Below are positions 50,665-59,058 of a stretch of 64,000 nt of DNA, in pieces. The position numbers were made by a program, and so were the translations under genes. Origin of the DNA: Streptomyces sp. HUAS YS2 (GTDB lineage: Bacteria > Actinomycetota > Actinomycetes > Streptomycetales > Streptomycetaceae); NCBI RefSeq assembly GCF_033343995.1, contig NZ_CP137573.1:5737001-5801000 (forward strand), written 5' to 3'. The number at the start of each line of letters is the position of its first letter. Within the stretch, counting starts at the first letter, position 1. The notes below the pieces were generated by a model. The model did not search any database. It saw only the letters and a list, made by a program, of their open reading frames with translations, and was not told where the DNA came from.

Positions 50665-51497
50665 GTGGTGCGTCGACATGAACTGACGGATGAGTCGTGG
50701 GCGTTGATCGCTCCGTTGCTGGCGCCGGGCCGTATGGGCCGGCCCGTGCGGGACCGGCGCCAGGTGGTCAACGGGATCCTTTGGAAGCTGTCCACCGGGG
50801 CCGCCTGGCGTGACCTGCCCGAGCGGTACGGGCCGTGGAAGACGGTCTACGAACGCTTCCGGCACTGGTCCGCCGACGGCACCTGGGACCGGCTGCTGGC
50901 CCACGTCCAGCAGCACTCCGACGCCGTCGGGACCGTCGACTGGTCGATCGTCTGCGTGGACTCGACCACGGTCCGCGCGCATCAGCATGCGGCCGGGGCC
51001 CGAAAAGGGGGCCCTGGGAAGGCGAGGCACTCGGCCGATCACGCGGCGGGCTGACCAGCAAGATCCACCTGGCCTGCGACGGCCAGGGCCGGCCACTGGC
51101 CTTCACCCTGACCGGCGGGAACGTCAACGACTGCACCCAGTTCGAGGCGGTCATGGACCGGATCCGCGTCGCCCGGCCGGGGCCCGGCAGGCCCCGGACC
51201 CGGCCCCAGCGCGTGGTCGCAGACAAGGGCTACTCGGCCCGCAAGATCCGGGCCTACCTGAGGCGACGCGGGATCGCCTGCACGATCCCGGAGCGGATCG
51301 ACCAGATCAACGGGCGCATCCGCCGCGGCGAGACACGCTGCCGCCTCGACCGGACCGCCTACCGGCGCCGCAACGTTGTCGAACGCTGTTTCAGCCGGCT
51401 CAAGCAGAACCGGGCCCTGGCCACCCGCTACGACAAACGCGCCGTCCACTACCAAGCCATGGTCACCCTCGCCTGCCTCCGACTCTGGCTCCCATGA
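50665..51497 (+). CDS. IS5-family transposase, two frames joined by -1 frameshift
   Basis: The first frame (50665-51054, 129 residues) has the DUF4096-like N-terminal domain (LTDESWALIAPLLAP) and the first catalytic Asp in VCVDSTTVRAHQH. The second frame, -1 relative, continues from about 51003 to 51497 with GRSRGGLTSKIHLACDG, the second Asp in VVADKGYSARKIR and the Glu in RNVVERCFSRLK. The catalytic DDE is therefore complete only across the shift. The overlap contains CGA-AAA-GGG, where a lysine tRNA can slip back one base on A-AAA-G. This looks like a functional programmed frameshift rather than decay. Confidence 0.87.
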
Positions 51498-51512
51498 CTT
51501 TCCGGACACGAC
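51491..51512. repeat. IS right inverted repeat
   Basis: Read inward on the minus strand it begins GTCGTGTCCGGAAAGT, followed outside by the second CTAG target copy at 51513-51516. Confidence 0.82.
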
Positions 51513-51532
51513 CTAGGGCCGCCGCTCCGGCG

Positions 51533-52297
51533 CTAACCCAGCGTCAGCGCCACCAGCGCCGCGGTCGCCGCCGTCTCCTCCACCGCGCCGAACACGTCGC
51601 CGGTCACCCCGCCGAAGCGGGCCACGCAGCGGCGCAGCAGCAGCGCCGCCACGCCGAGGGCGGCGGCGGCCGCGAGGACGTGGCGCAGGGCGTCGTACGG
51701 GGAGAACAGCGCACCGGCGGCGGCGCAGCCGGCCAGGACCACGCCGGTCAGCGCGGCGGCCGGGCCGGCCGGCACCGTGCTCGCGACCATCGCGCCGAGG
51801 CCCTCCGGCCGGGCGGCCGGAACGCCGGAGCGCGAGGCGTGGGTGAGGGCGAGGCGGGCGACCGCCGCCGCGACGACGGCGGCGACCGTGCCCCGCGCCC
51901 AGCCCTCGGCGTACAACGAGGCCAGCGCCGCGACCTGGGCGAGCAGCGTGAAGAGCAGGGTGATCACGCCGAACGGGCCGATGTCCGACTGCTTCATGAT
52001 GCGCAGCGCGTCCTCGGCGGGCTTGCCGCTGCCGAGTCCGTCCGCGGTGTCCGCGAGCCCGTCGAGGTGCAGGCCGCGGGTCAGCAGCGCGGGGACGGCG
52101 GCCGAGGCGACGGCGGCGAGCAGCGGGCCGGAGCCGAGCAGCAGGAACACGCCGCCGAGCGCGCCCGCGAGGAGCCCGACCACCAGCCCGGCGAGCGGGG
52201 CGCAGAGCATGCCGGCCCGTGCCGCGTCCCGGTCCCAGCGGGTCACACGGGCGGGGAGCACGGTGAGCGTGCCGAAGGCGAACCGGATGCCGTCCAT
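51533..52297 (-). CDS. cobS: Adenosylcobinamide-GDP ribazoletransferase
   Basis: CobS joins adenosylcobinamide-GDP with alpha-ribazole (or its phosphate) in the last steps of cobalamin assembly, at the membrane. The 254-residue integral membrane protein has the signature GLHLDGLADTADGLGSG, MKQSDIGPFGV and a C-terminal GGVTGDVFGAVEE. It has several hydrophobic helices. The ATG at 52297 gives the family's usual N-terminus. It was originally almost back-to-back with the GH114 gene before the IS inserted. cobT and cobU are 3-6 kb away. Confidence 0.94.
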   Translation of the reverse strand: MDGIRFAFGTLTVLPARVTRWDRDAARAGMLCAPLAGLVVGLLAGALGGVFLLLGSGPLLAAVASAAVPALLTRGLHLDGLADTADGLGSGKPAEDALRIMKQSDIGPFGVITLLFTLLAQVAALASLYAEGWARGTVAAVVAAAVARLALTHASRSGVPAARPEGLGAMVASTVPAGPAAALTGVVLAGCAAAGALFSPYDALRHVLAAAAALGVAALLLRRCVARFGGVTGDVFGAVEETAATAALVALTLG

Positions 52298-52385
52298 GCG
52301 CGGCACAGTAGCCGCCGCCCCCGACCGGTAAGTTACGCATACCGCATGAACCGTACGGATACCGGGCGAAAGGGTAGAGGGTGGC

Positions 52386-53135
52386 ATGGGTCACTGGTTC
52401 TACATCAACATCGTCGAGCCGGGGAAGCTGCCGCTCTTCCTCGCTCTCGGCTCCTTCGTCCTGACCTTTCTGATCACCCGGACGATCACCAGGATGATCC
52501 GGGCCGGCAAGGGGCCGTTCCGCAACGTCTCCGGCGCCGGCGGGGTGCACATCCACCACGTCGTCCCGGGCGTCGTGCTCACGATCGTCGGCGGCTTCGG
52601 CGCGGTCGCCACCGGCCGGGAGGGCGTCGCGCCCTGCGTGTTCGCGGTCGTCTTCGGCATGGGGGCGGGCCTCGTCCTCGACGAGTTCGCGCTGATCCTG
52701 CACCTGGACGACGTGTACTGGAGCGACGACGGACGCAAGAGCGTCGAGGTCGTCGTGCTCACCGCGTCCCTGGTGATGCTCACCCTGGCCGGCTTCTCGC
52801 CGCTCGGCGTCAACGAGCTCACCAGCGACGAGCGAGAGAACCGCGCCGCCTTCGTGCTCTCCCTGGTGGTGAACTTCCTCTTCGTGCTCGTCGCCCTGTT
52901 CAAGGGCAAGTTCCGGATGGCCGTCGTCGGCACCCTGGTGCCGTTCGTGGCGATCGTCGGCGCCCTCCGGCTGGCCCGCCCGGGCTCGCTGTGGGCCCGC
53001 AAGGCGTACGCCAAGCGGCCGAAGGCCCGGGCCCGGGCGGGACTGCGCGCGTTCCACCACGACAAGCGGTGGAACAAGGCCGTCCGCCGCTTCCAGGACG
53101 TGGTCGGCGGCTTCCAGGAGCGGGCCTCCCGCTAG
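52386..53135 (+). CDS. Conserved integral membrane protein
   Basis: This 249-residue protein has about six membrane helices and a conserved-looking loop with GGVHIHHVVPG (three His), then LVLDEFALILHLDDVYWSDDGR, rich in Asp/Glu near the membrane face. A basic C-terminal tail follows (KRPKARARAGLRAFHHDKRW). The His and acidic residues suggest a metal-dependent membrane enzyme, but no family was recognised. The ATG at 52386 follows GAGGGTGG. It is convergent with the lysyltransferase-like gene, 7 bp between stops, and divergent from cobS. Confidence 0.82.
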   Translation: MGHWFYINIVEPGKLPLFLALGSFVLTFLITRTITRMIRAGKGPFRNVSGAGGVHIHHVVPGVVLTIVGGFGAVATGREGVAPCVFAVVFGMGAGLVLDEFALILHLDDVYWSDDGRKSVEVVVLTASLVMLTLAGFSPLGVNELTSDERENRAAFVLSLVVNFLFVLVALFKGKFRMAVVGTLVPFVAIVGALRLARPGSLWARKAYAKRPKARARAGLRAFHHDKRWNKAVRRFQDVVGGFQERASR

Positions 53136-53142
53136 CGGCCGC

Positions 53143-54903
53143 TCAGCGTCCGCTCTCCAGGTGCTTGCGGTGCAGCCACTTCGGCAGGCCGGGGGCCTCC
53201 AGGAAGCCCTCGGCGCGGCCCGCCGCGAGGCCGATGCGCAGCAGGTCGGCGCTCTTCTCGAAGAGCATGAAGCGGGGTTCCCAGATGGGCCGGTACTTGG
53301 CGTTGGCGCGGTACAGCGACTCGATCTGCCACCACCGGGAGAAGAAGCTCAGCAGCGAACGCCACAGCCGCAGCACCGGACCGGCGCCGAGCCTCGAGCC
53401 GCGCTCGAAGACCGACCGGAACATCGCGAAGTTCAGCGAGACCTGCGTGGTCCCGATCTCCTTCGCGCGCTGCAGGAGTTCGATGACCATGAACTCCATC
53501 AGGCCGTTCTCGGAGTCCCGGTCACGCCGCATCAGGTCCAGCGACAGGCCCTCGGGGCCCCAGGGCACGAACGACAGCACGGCCCGCAGGTCGCCGTTGC
53601 CGTCCGTGCACTCCAGCATCACGCAGCGCCCGTCGGCCGGATCGCCCAGCCTCCCCAGCGCCATCGAGAAGCCACGCTCGGTCGCCCCGTCCCGCCAGTC
53701 GTCCGCCCTGGCCAGCAGCACGGCCATCTCCTCGGCCGGGATGTCCTCGTGGCGCCGGATCCGGACCTCGTACCCGGCCCGCTTGACCCGGTTGTACGCC
53801 TGCCGGACGGTGCGCATGGCGCGGCCCTCCAAGGTGAACTCGGCCGTGTCGACGATCGCCTCGTCGCCCAGCTCCAGCGCGTCCAGGCCGTGCCGGGCGT
53901 AGATCGTGCCGGCCTCCTCGCTCGCGCCCATCACGGCCGGGATCCAGCCGTGCTCGCGGGCCTCCGCCAGCCACGGCTCGATCGCGCCGGGCCAGGCCTC
54001 CGGGTCGCCGATCGGGTCGCCGGAGGCGAGCGAGACGCCGCCGACCACCCGGTAGGCGACGGCGGCCTTCTCGCTCGGGGACCACACGACGCTCTTCTCG
54101 CGGCGCAGCGCGAAGTAGCCGAGCGAGTCCCGGTCGCCGTGCTTGTCGAGGAGCATCCGCAGCCGGTGCTCGTCCTCGTCGGTGAGCGGGTCCACGGCCC
54201 GGCGGGAGCGGAACGCGGCGAACAGCACCGCGAACAGGAGCAGCGTGGACATCACGTTGATGGTGACGTCGACCCAGCCGGGGGTGGAGATGGCGGGGAA
54301 GCGGGAGTCGTCCGCGGCGAGGGTGACCAGCCGCATCACGCCGTACCGCCAGCGCTCCAGGAAGGTGGAGGGGCCGGTGGCCGTGTTGGTCCAGGTGACC
54401 AGGAGGGCGGCGAGGAGCGAGGTGACGAGCAGGCCGCCGACCGCGACGGCCGCGGCGAGCAGCGGGTTGGAGCGGTCGCCCTTCGCGTAGAACTCCTTGC
54501 GGCCGAGCAGCAGGGCGACGACGAAGGCCGCGGTCAGGCCCAGCGAGATCCAGTTCTGGGCGTGCTGCCGGATCTCCGGGAAGATCATCGCCAGTGCGAA
54601 GAGCAGCAGGAACAGGCCGCTGAGCACGATGTTGAGGATCCAGGCGGCGCGTTTGCGGCGGCGCATGGTGACGGCGAGGAAGAGCGTGAACGCCCCGGAC
54701 GCGAAGCCGGCGGTGAGCAGGTACGGGGTGAAGTAGTCGTCCGTGTTGTGCCGGCGGAGGTCCTGGCCGAGCGAGACCCAGACCGCGCTCAGGAAGTTGA
54801 CGAACGTGACGGCGCGCAGGTACCAGACGGCGAACGCTGCGCTGCGGCGCGAGCGGGCCGTGCCGCGGGGCCTTCCTTCGGTGGACAAGCGGACCTCTCC
54901 CAT
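53143..54903 (-). CDS. Phosphatidylglycerol lysyltransferase domain protein (MprF/LysX N-terminal type)
   Basis: This 586-residue protein has six or so membrane helices in residues ~25-240. A DUF2156 (GNAT-like) aminoacyl-transfer domain follows, with GGVSLASGDPIGD, LGDEAIVDTAEFTLEGRAMRTVRQAYNR and VSLNFAMFRSVFERG. Such proteins transfer lysine (or another amino acid) from tRNA to phosphatidylglycerol, reducing surface negative charge. The LysS-like domain of mycobacterial LysX is absent. Start: the ATG at 54903 overlaps a strong GGGAGAGG, which sits 5 bases before an in-frame TTG at 54888, so the TTG may be the true start. Confidence 0.9.
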   Translation of the reverse strand: MGEVRLSTEGRPRGTARSRRSAAFAVWYLRAVTFVNFLSAVWVSLGQDLRRHNTDDYFTPYLLTAGFASGAFTLFLAVTMRRRKRAAWILNIVLSGLFLLLFALAMIFPEIRQHAQNWISLGLTAAFVVALLLGRKEFYAKGDRSNPLLAAAVAVGGLLVTSLLAALLVTWTNTATGPSTFLERWRYGVMRLVTLAADDSRFPAISTPGWVDVTINVMSTLLLFAVLFAAFRSRRAVDPLTDEDEHRLRMLLDKHGDRDSLGYFALRREKSVVWSPSEKAAVAYRVVGGVSLASGDPIGDPEAWPGAIEPWLAEAREHGWIPAVMGASEEAGTIYARHGLDALELGDEAIVDTAEFTLEGRAMRTVRQAYNRVKRAGYEVRIRRHEDIPAEEMAVLLARADDWRDGATERGFSMALGRLGDPADGRCVMLECTDGNGDLRAVLSFVPWGPEGLSLDLMRRDRDSENGLMEFMVIELLQRAKEIGTTQVSLNFAMFRSVFERGSRLGAGPVLRLWRSLLSFFSRWWQIESLYRANAKYRPIWEPRFMLFEKSADLLRIGLAAGRAEGFLEAPGLPKWLHRKHLESGR

Positions 54904-54994
54904 GAAAAGCGACTATATGGGGCGTCGCTGGTCATGGCGGGGTGCCGCAGCGGCCCGCCACGCGGATGCGCGACGGGCGTGTGCGGGCACCTGA

Positions 54995-56128
54995 TCAGCC
55001 CTTCGGCTCGGCTTCCGTCTCGTCCTGCTGCTCCGGAGTGGTCGGCTCCGGCTCGGGCTCCGGCTCGGGAGCCGGACGCTCCGGCAGCTCGGCGGCGAGC
55101 GCCGCGGCGGCCTGGACGAGGGGAAGTGCGAGCAACGCCCCGGTTCCCTCACCCACACGGACGCCGTGGTCGAGCAGCGGGTTGAGCGCCATCCGGTCCA
55201 GTGCCTTCGCCTGTGCCGGCTCGCCGGTCAGCTGGCCGGCCAGCCACCAGTCGGGCGAGCGGAACGCGGCCCGCTGCGCGACGAGGGCGCAGGCCGCGGA
55301 GACCACGCCGTCCAGGATCACCGGGGTCCGGCGCACGGCGCTCTGCAGCAGGAAGCCGGTCGTCGCGGCGAGGTCGGGGCCGCCGACGGTCGCGAGCAGC
55401 GCGAGCTGGTCGCCGAGGACGGGGCGGGCGCGGCGCAGCGCGTCGCGGATCGCCGCGCACTTGCGCATCCACGCCAGGTCGTCGATGCCCGCGCCGCCGC
55501 GGCCGGTGACGACGGAGGCGTCCGTGCCGCAGAGCGCGGCGACGAGGGTCGAGGCGGGCGTGGTGCCGCCCACGCTCAGATCGCCGAGCACGACGAGATC
55601 GGTGCCGGAGTCGGCCTCCTCGTCGGCGATCGCGATGCCGAGCTCCATGGCGGCGATCGCCTCGTCGGCGGTCATCGCGTCCTCGACGTCGATCCGCCCG
55701 GTGCCGCGGCGCACGCGGCGCCGTACGACCTCGGCGGGCAGCAGCTCCGGGTCGCAGTCGACGCCCGCGTCGACGACCCGCACCGGAACGTTCATGCGCC
55801 GGGCGAGCACGGAGACGGGACTGGCGCCCTCCAGCACGGCCCGGACGAGCTCGTACGCACCCACGGCCTCCCGCCCGGACACCCCGAGCGAGGCCACCCC
55901 GTGGTCGCCCGCGAAGAGCACGACCCTCGGCCGCTCGACGGCTCGGACCGGGACCGAGTGCTGCGCGGCGGCCAGCCACTCGCCCAACTCGTCCAGCCGC
56001 CCGAGCGCCCCGACGGCCACGCCCAGCCGCTCGCGCCGCTCCTCGGCGTCACGCCGTATCCCCCCGTCGGGGCGCTCGATCAGATCGGAGAAGTCGTCCA
56101 GGTTCAAGGGTCCGCCTTGTGACGTCAT
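54995..56128 (-). CDS. cobT: Nicotinate-nucleotide-dimethylbenzimidazole phosphoribosyltransferase
   Basis: CobT makes alpha-ribazole phosphate for the lower ligand of cobalamin. The 377-residue protein has VVLFAGDHGVASLGVSGRE, VDAGVDCDPELLPAE, LGDLSVGGTTPASTLVAAL and GEGTGALLALPLVQAA, all typical of CobT, with the catalytic Glu in the last. A ~30-residue Pro/Glu-rich tail is added at the C-terminus. The start at the ATG at 56128 is the first plausible one, and the ribosome-binding site is weak. It lies downstream of cobU on the same strand. Confidence 0.94.
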   Translation of the reverse strand: MTSQGGPLNLDDFSDLIERPDGGIRRDAEERRERLGVAVGALGRLDELGEWLAAAQHSVPVRAVERPRVVLFAGDHGVASLGVSGREAVGAYELVRAVLEGASPVSVLARRMNVPVRVVDAGVDCDPELLPAEVVRRRVRRGTGRIDVEDAMTADEAIAAMELGIAIADEEADSGTDLVVLGDLSVGGTTPASTLVAALCGTDASVVTGRGGAGIDDLAWMRKCAAIRDALRRARPVLGDQLALLATVGGPDLAATTGFLLQSAVRRTPVILDGVVSAACALVAQRAAFRSPDWWLAGQLTGEPAQAKALDRMALNPLLDHGVRVGEGTGALLALPLVQAAAALAAELPERPAPEPEPEPEPTTPEQQDETEAEPKG

Positions 56129-56665
56129 CGATTTCAGGTCCGTCCCGGAACAATATCGCCGCCCCCACCCCACACGAGCCGCCAGCCCGCTCGCCACCCA
56201 CGACCAGAACCGGCTCCCCAGGCTGGGCGCCGTGCCCGGGCGCCCCTCACCAGGCCAGGGGCTCCCCCCGGCACCGCGTCCGCAGGCGCCGGCGGCGTGG
56301 GGCCGCGCCGGCTCGCGGCGCGTGCCCGGGTGCCCCTCATCGGGCCAGGGGGGCTCTGCCCCGGCGCCGCCTCCGCCGCGCGTGCCCCGCCCCCACCTCG
56401 GGGCGCAGCGGCGCACGACGTGCGCAGGCTCCCGCCCGGGGCGGGTGTTCGCGCCGCGGAGCCGGCGCGGCGGGGGGTCGGGGGCGGAGCCCTCGGTCTC
56501 GTCAGAGTTTCGGGGAGCGGCGGGGTGGGGGAGCCCGACCCGGCCGGAGGCCGGAGCCGGGGCTCGGCCGGGGCCGGCCCGCGCCGGCCCGCGCCGGGCC
56601 GCGGCGTACGGCGGCGTCAGCCGCGCGGCACCAGCGACAGGGCCGCTCCGCGCCGGGCCGCGGCG
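56129..56665. other. GC-rich repeat-bearing gap between cobU and cobT
   Basis: These 537 bp have no gene. They contain two imperfect direct-repeat families: a ~38-bp unit at 56232-56269 and 56322-56360, and a second family around 56591-56625 that repeats the 3' end of cobU (56650-56690). Composition is extremely GC-rich, with many GGCCGG runs. It looks like slippage-prone or degenerating sequence. Confidence 0.6.
56232..56360. repeat. Imperfect direct repeat pair, 90 bp apart
   Basis: Both copies start GTGCCCGGG and include GCCCCTCA followed by GGCCAGGGG. The first is at 56232-56269, the second at about 56322-56360. Confidence 0.6.
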
Positions 56666-56690
56666 TCAGTCGCGCAGTACCAGGGCCTGG
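56591..56690. repeat. Duplicated 3' end of cobU
   Basis: The segment at about 56590-56645 repeats, with substitutions and a short insertion, the sequence around the cobU stop codon at 56650-56690, including GCGCCGGGCCGCGGCGT and a decayed stop/C-terminal stretch. It is evidence of a local tandem duplication. Confidence 0.6.
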
Positions 56691-57874
56691 CCCGCCGCCA
56701 CCAGCAGGACCTGCTCGCACTCGTCGGCGAACGCGGCGTTCAGGCGCCCCAGTTCGTCGCGGAAGCGGCGGCCCGCCGCTGTCGCGGGGACCACGCCCGA
56801 GCCGACCTCGTTGGTGACCGCGACGACCGTCCGCCGCGTCGCCCGGACCGCGGCGACCAGCTCGTCGATCCGCCTGCGCAGCGACTCCCGGCCGCCGGAC
56901 GCCCACCGCTCGTCGTCCCACGCGTCGACCCGGTCCATCGCGTCCGTCAGCCACAGCGCGAGGCAGTCGATCAGCAGCGCCGGACCCTCCCCGGCCAGCA
57001 GCGGGACGAGGTCGCAGGTCTCGGCGGTCCGCCAGGAGCCCGGCCGGCGCTCCCGGTGCGCGCCGATCCGCTCCGCCCACTCCGGGTCGCCCTCCCGCGT
57101 CCCGCCGGTGGCCACGTACAGCACCTCCGGGAACGCCTCCAGACGTCGTTCCGCCTCCAGCGACTTCCCCGACCGCGCCCCTCCCGTCACCAGCGTGCGT
57201 CGCGGCACCTCCGGGACCTCGCGGTACAGGCCGACCGTCAGCGTCGTCCCGTCCGGCACCGCCCGCGCCCCCGCCGCCGCGAGCTGCCGGTCCAGCTCCG
57301 GGCCGGGCGGCACGTCGTGGTCCAGGTGGACCGCGACCACGTCCGTCGCCGGTCCGACCGCCCCCGACGCCCGCAGCCGCGCCAGCGCGTCCGGGCGCCC
57401 GGTCACGTCGCCGACGACCGTGTCGTACGGCGGCCGGCCGTGGTCCGGCAGCCCCGCCGGCGCGCCCCCCGGCGGCAGGTAGAGCAGCCGCTCCCCGTCC
57501 GGCGAGGTCACCTCGTACCCCGTTCCGGGCGAGTCCATCGACACCGCCCGCACCCGGTGCCCGCTGATCAGCGTCAGCTCCCGTCCGTCCGGCACCCGGC
57601 CCGCCGTGGGCAGGCCGGGCGGCAGCTCGACCGCCGGCCCGTCGTGCGGGTGCGTCAGCAGCACCTGGCGTACACCCGCCAGCGAGTGCCCCGATCGCGC
57701 CGCGGCCAGCGCCGCCCCGGGGGTCAGGTCGAGCAGCAGCGCCCCGTCGATGAGCAGCGCGGTGGCGGCCCGCGCGTACGGACCGCGGGAGACGGCGCAG
57801 CGGGCGCAGGGGCAGTCGGGGCGGGGGAGCCCCTCGGGGGCTCCGGTGCCGAGCAGAGTCAGTTCCACGGTCAC
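56666..57874 (-). CDS. cobU: Metallo-beta-lactamase-fold domain fused to adenosylcobinamide kinase/guanylyltransferase
   Basis: This 402-residue protein has two parts. Residues ~1-215 resemble a metallo-beta-lactamase/PhnP-like fold (ELTLLGTGAPEGLPRPDCPCARC and LLTHPHDGPAVELPP). The usual HxHxDH is degenerate (HPHDG), so metal hydrolysis is doubtful. Residues ~228-402 are CobU: the P-loop GGARSGKS, VLYVATGGTREGDPEWAERIGAHRERRP and VTNEVGSGVVP. The C-terminal part phosphorylates adenosylcobinamide and adds GMP, the step before CobS. It is upstream of cobT on the same strand. Confidence 0.9.
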   Translation of the reverse strand: MTVELTLLGTGAPEGLPRPDCPCARCAVSRGPYARAATALLIDGALLLDLTPGAALAAARSGHSLAGVRQVLLTHPHDGPAVELPPGLPTAGRVPDGRELTLISGHRVRAVSMDSPGTGYEVTSPDGERLLYLPPGGAPAGLPDHGRPPYDTVVGDVTGRPDALARLRASGAVGPATDVVAVHLDHDVPPGPELDRQLAAAGARAVPDGTTLTVGLYREVPEVPRRTLVTGGARSGKSLEAERRLEAFPEVLYVATGGTREGDPEWAERIGAHRERRPGSWRTAETCDLVPLLAGEGPALLIDCLALWLTDAMDRVDAWDDERWASGGRESLRRRIDELVAAVRATRRTVVAVTNEVGSGVVPATAAGRRFRDELGRLNAAFADECEQVLLVAAGQALVLRD

Positions 57875-57960
57875 GATCCTCCCGCGTCCCCTCCGCGCGT
57901 GCGCGCCCGGCTACGCTGCGGGCAGGAAACCGATCATCCGGTGAGCTCCGGGAGGCGCAC

Positions 57961-58167
57961 ATGGCATGGACGTGGCGGTTCGAGAAGGCCGACGGCACCG
58001 AGGTCGAGCCCTCGGTCGTACCCGAGGAGTTCACGACCCAGGGGGACGCCGAGTCCTGGATCGGTGAGGTCTGGAAGGACCTCCTGGCGGGCGGCGCCGA
58101 CCAGGTCGTCCTGTTCGAGGACGCGACGAAGATCTACGGCCCGATGCCGCTGAACGCGGAGGGCTAG
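57961..58167 (+). CDS. Conserved 68-residue acidic protein
   Basis: This small soluble acidic protein begins MAWTWRFEKADGTEVEP and contains WIGEVWKDLLAGGADQVVLFEDATKIYGPMPL. The pattern of strand, helix and strand suggests a small alpha/beta fold; no family can be named beyond its conservation in related actinobacteria (from memory). The ATG at 57961 has GGGAGG upstream. It is divergent from cobU and ends at a strong terminator. Confidence 0.83.
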   Translation: MAWTWRFEKADGTEVEPSVVPEEFTTQGDAESWIGEVWKDLLAGGADQVVLFEDATKIYGPMPLNAEG

Positions 58168-58183
58168 CGGAGCCCGCGGTCGA

Positions 58184-58216
58184 CCGGGGGTGGTCGCGAC
58201 ACGCGACCACCCCCGG
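58184..58216. terminator. Terminator between the small gene and the methyltransferase gene
   Basis: A perfect 15-bp stem CCGGGGGTGGTCGCG with its complement has a 3-base loop ACA, between two convergent genes. Confidence 0.9.
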
Positions 58217-58236
58217 CGCCGTGGAGAAGGACGGGG

Positions 58237-59058
58237 CTACTGGCCCCGCACCCCGCACAGGTGGAGCAGCGCCGCGATCCCCCGGTACGGGTCGGTGCGG
58301 CCCGCGCGGTCCTCGGCCGCCAGCAGGCGTTCCAGCTCGTCCGCGGCCGGCAGCCCGGCCTCGTGCGGCACGCCGTCGGTGAAGACGCGGACGCCGTACC
58401 AGGCGTGCAGCGGCGCCGCGATGCCCGCCAGCGTCGCCGTCACGGAGCCCAGCCGGTCCGCGCGCACCTTCGTGCCGTGCCGGTCCGGGTACGTGTCCGA
58501 GTCGAAGCCCGCGAGCGCGCCCGGCCAGTCCCCGGCGAGCCCCGGCCGCATGGCCAGGGCGTCCGCGTTCCGTACGACCAGGGAGAGCAGACCGCCCGGC
58601 GCCAGCATCCTGGCCAGGCCGGCGAGCAGCCCGTCCGGTTCGGGCACGTACATCAGGACGCCGTGGCAGAGCACCACGTCGAAGCTGCCCGGCAGGAAGT
58701 GCACGCCGGTGTCGCGGCCGTCGCCCTCGATCAGCCGGACCCGCTCGCGGATCCCGGCCGGCTCGGTGGCCAGCGACTCACGGGCCGACTTCAGCAGCTC
58801 CGGGTCCGACTCCAGGCCGGTCACCGTGTGACCGGCCCGCGCGAGCCGCAGCGCCTGGGCGCCCTGACCCATGCCGACGTCGAGGATCCGCAGCCGCTGC
58901 CCCACGGGGTAGCGGGCGGCTATCTGCTCGTCGAGCTGGCGCGCGATCAGCTCGTGCCGGACCGCTTCGCGCAGGCCGGGCAGGCCGACGCGGCCCGGGA
59001 CACCCGGGACACCCGGTACGACCGGGCCCGGCTCCGGCTGCAATGCCTCCGTGCTCAG
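58237..59058 (-). CDS. Class I SAM-dependent methyltransferase, apparent CTG start
   Basis: This 273-residue protein has the SAM-binding motifs ILDVGMGQGAQALRLA, VTGLESDPE, LIEGDGRD and FDVVLCHGVLMYV, so it methylates an unknown substrate. No ATG or GTG precedes the conserved fold in this frame near the end of the upstream gene. A CTG at 59058 overlaps the upstream TGA (CTGA), exactly where ATGA/GTGA couplings occur in this genome, and a TTG at 59043 is the other option. It is translationally coupled to the DUF3043 gene. Confidence 0.88.
   Translation of the reverse strand: MSTEALQPEPGPVVPGVPGVPGRVGLPGLREAVRHELIARQLDEQIAARYPVGQRLRILDVGMGQGAQALRLARAGHTVTGLESDPELLKSARESLATEPAGIRERVRLIEGDGRDTGVHFLPGSFDVVLCHGVLMYVPEPDGLLAGLARMLAPGGLLSLVVRNADALAMRPGLAGDWPGALAGFDSDTYPDRHGTKVRADRLGSVTATLAGIAAPLHAWYGVRVFTDGVPHEAGLPAADELERLLAAEDRAGRTDPYRGIAALLHLCGVRGQ

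Larger units (their letters stand above)
50628..51512 (+). mobile_element. IS5-family insertion sequence (IS427-like), 885 bp
   Basis: The element is bounded by imperfect inverted repeats GCCGTGTCCGTAAAGT and GTCGTGTCCGGAAAGT (14 of 16 match) and flanked by CTAG on both sides (50624-50627, 51513-51516), giving a 4-bp target duplication (or TA within it). It carries one transposase split into two overlapping frames. It lies in the gap of only ~20 bp that would otherwise separate two convergent stop codons. Confidence 0.88.

Noticed and set aside
50835..51002. The second transposase frame as an independent gene starting at 50835
   Set aside because: The residues before ~51003 are shadow of the first frame; the real second part begins after the frameshift.
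57875..57960. A cobalamin riboswitch before cobU or cobT
   Set aside because: The gaps lack a B12-box-like sequence, and the spacer before cobU is too short.
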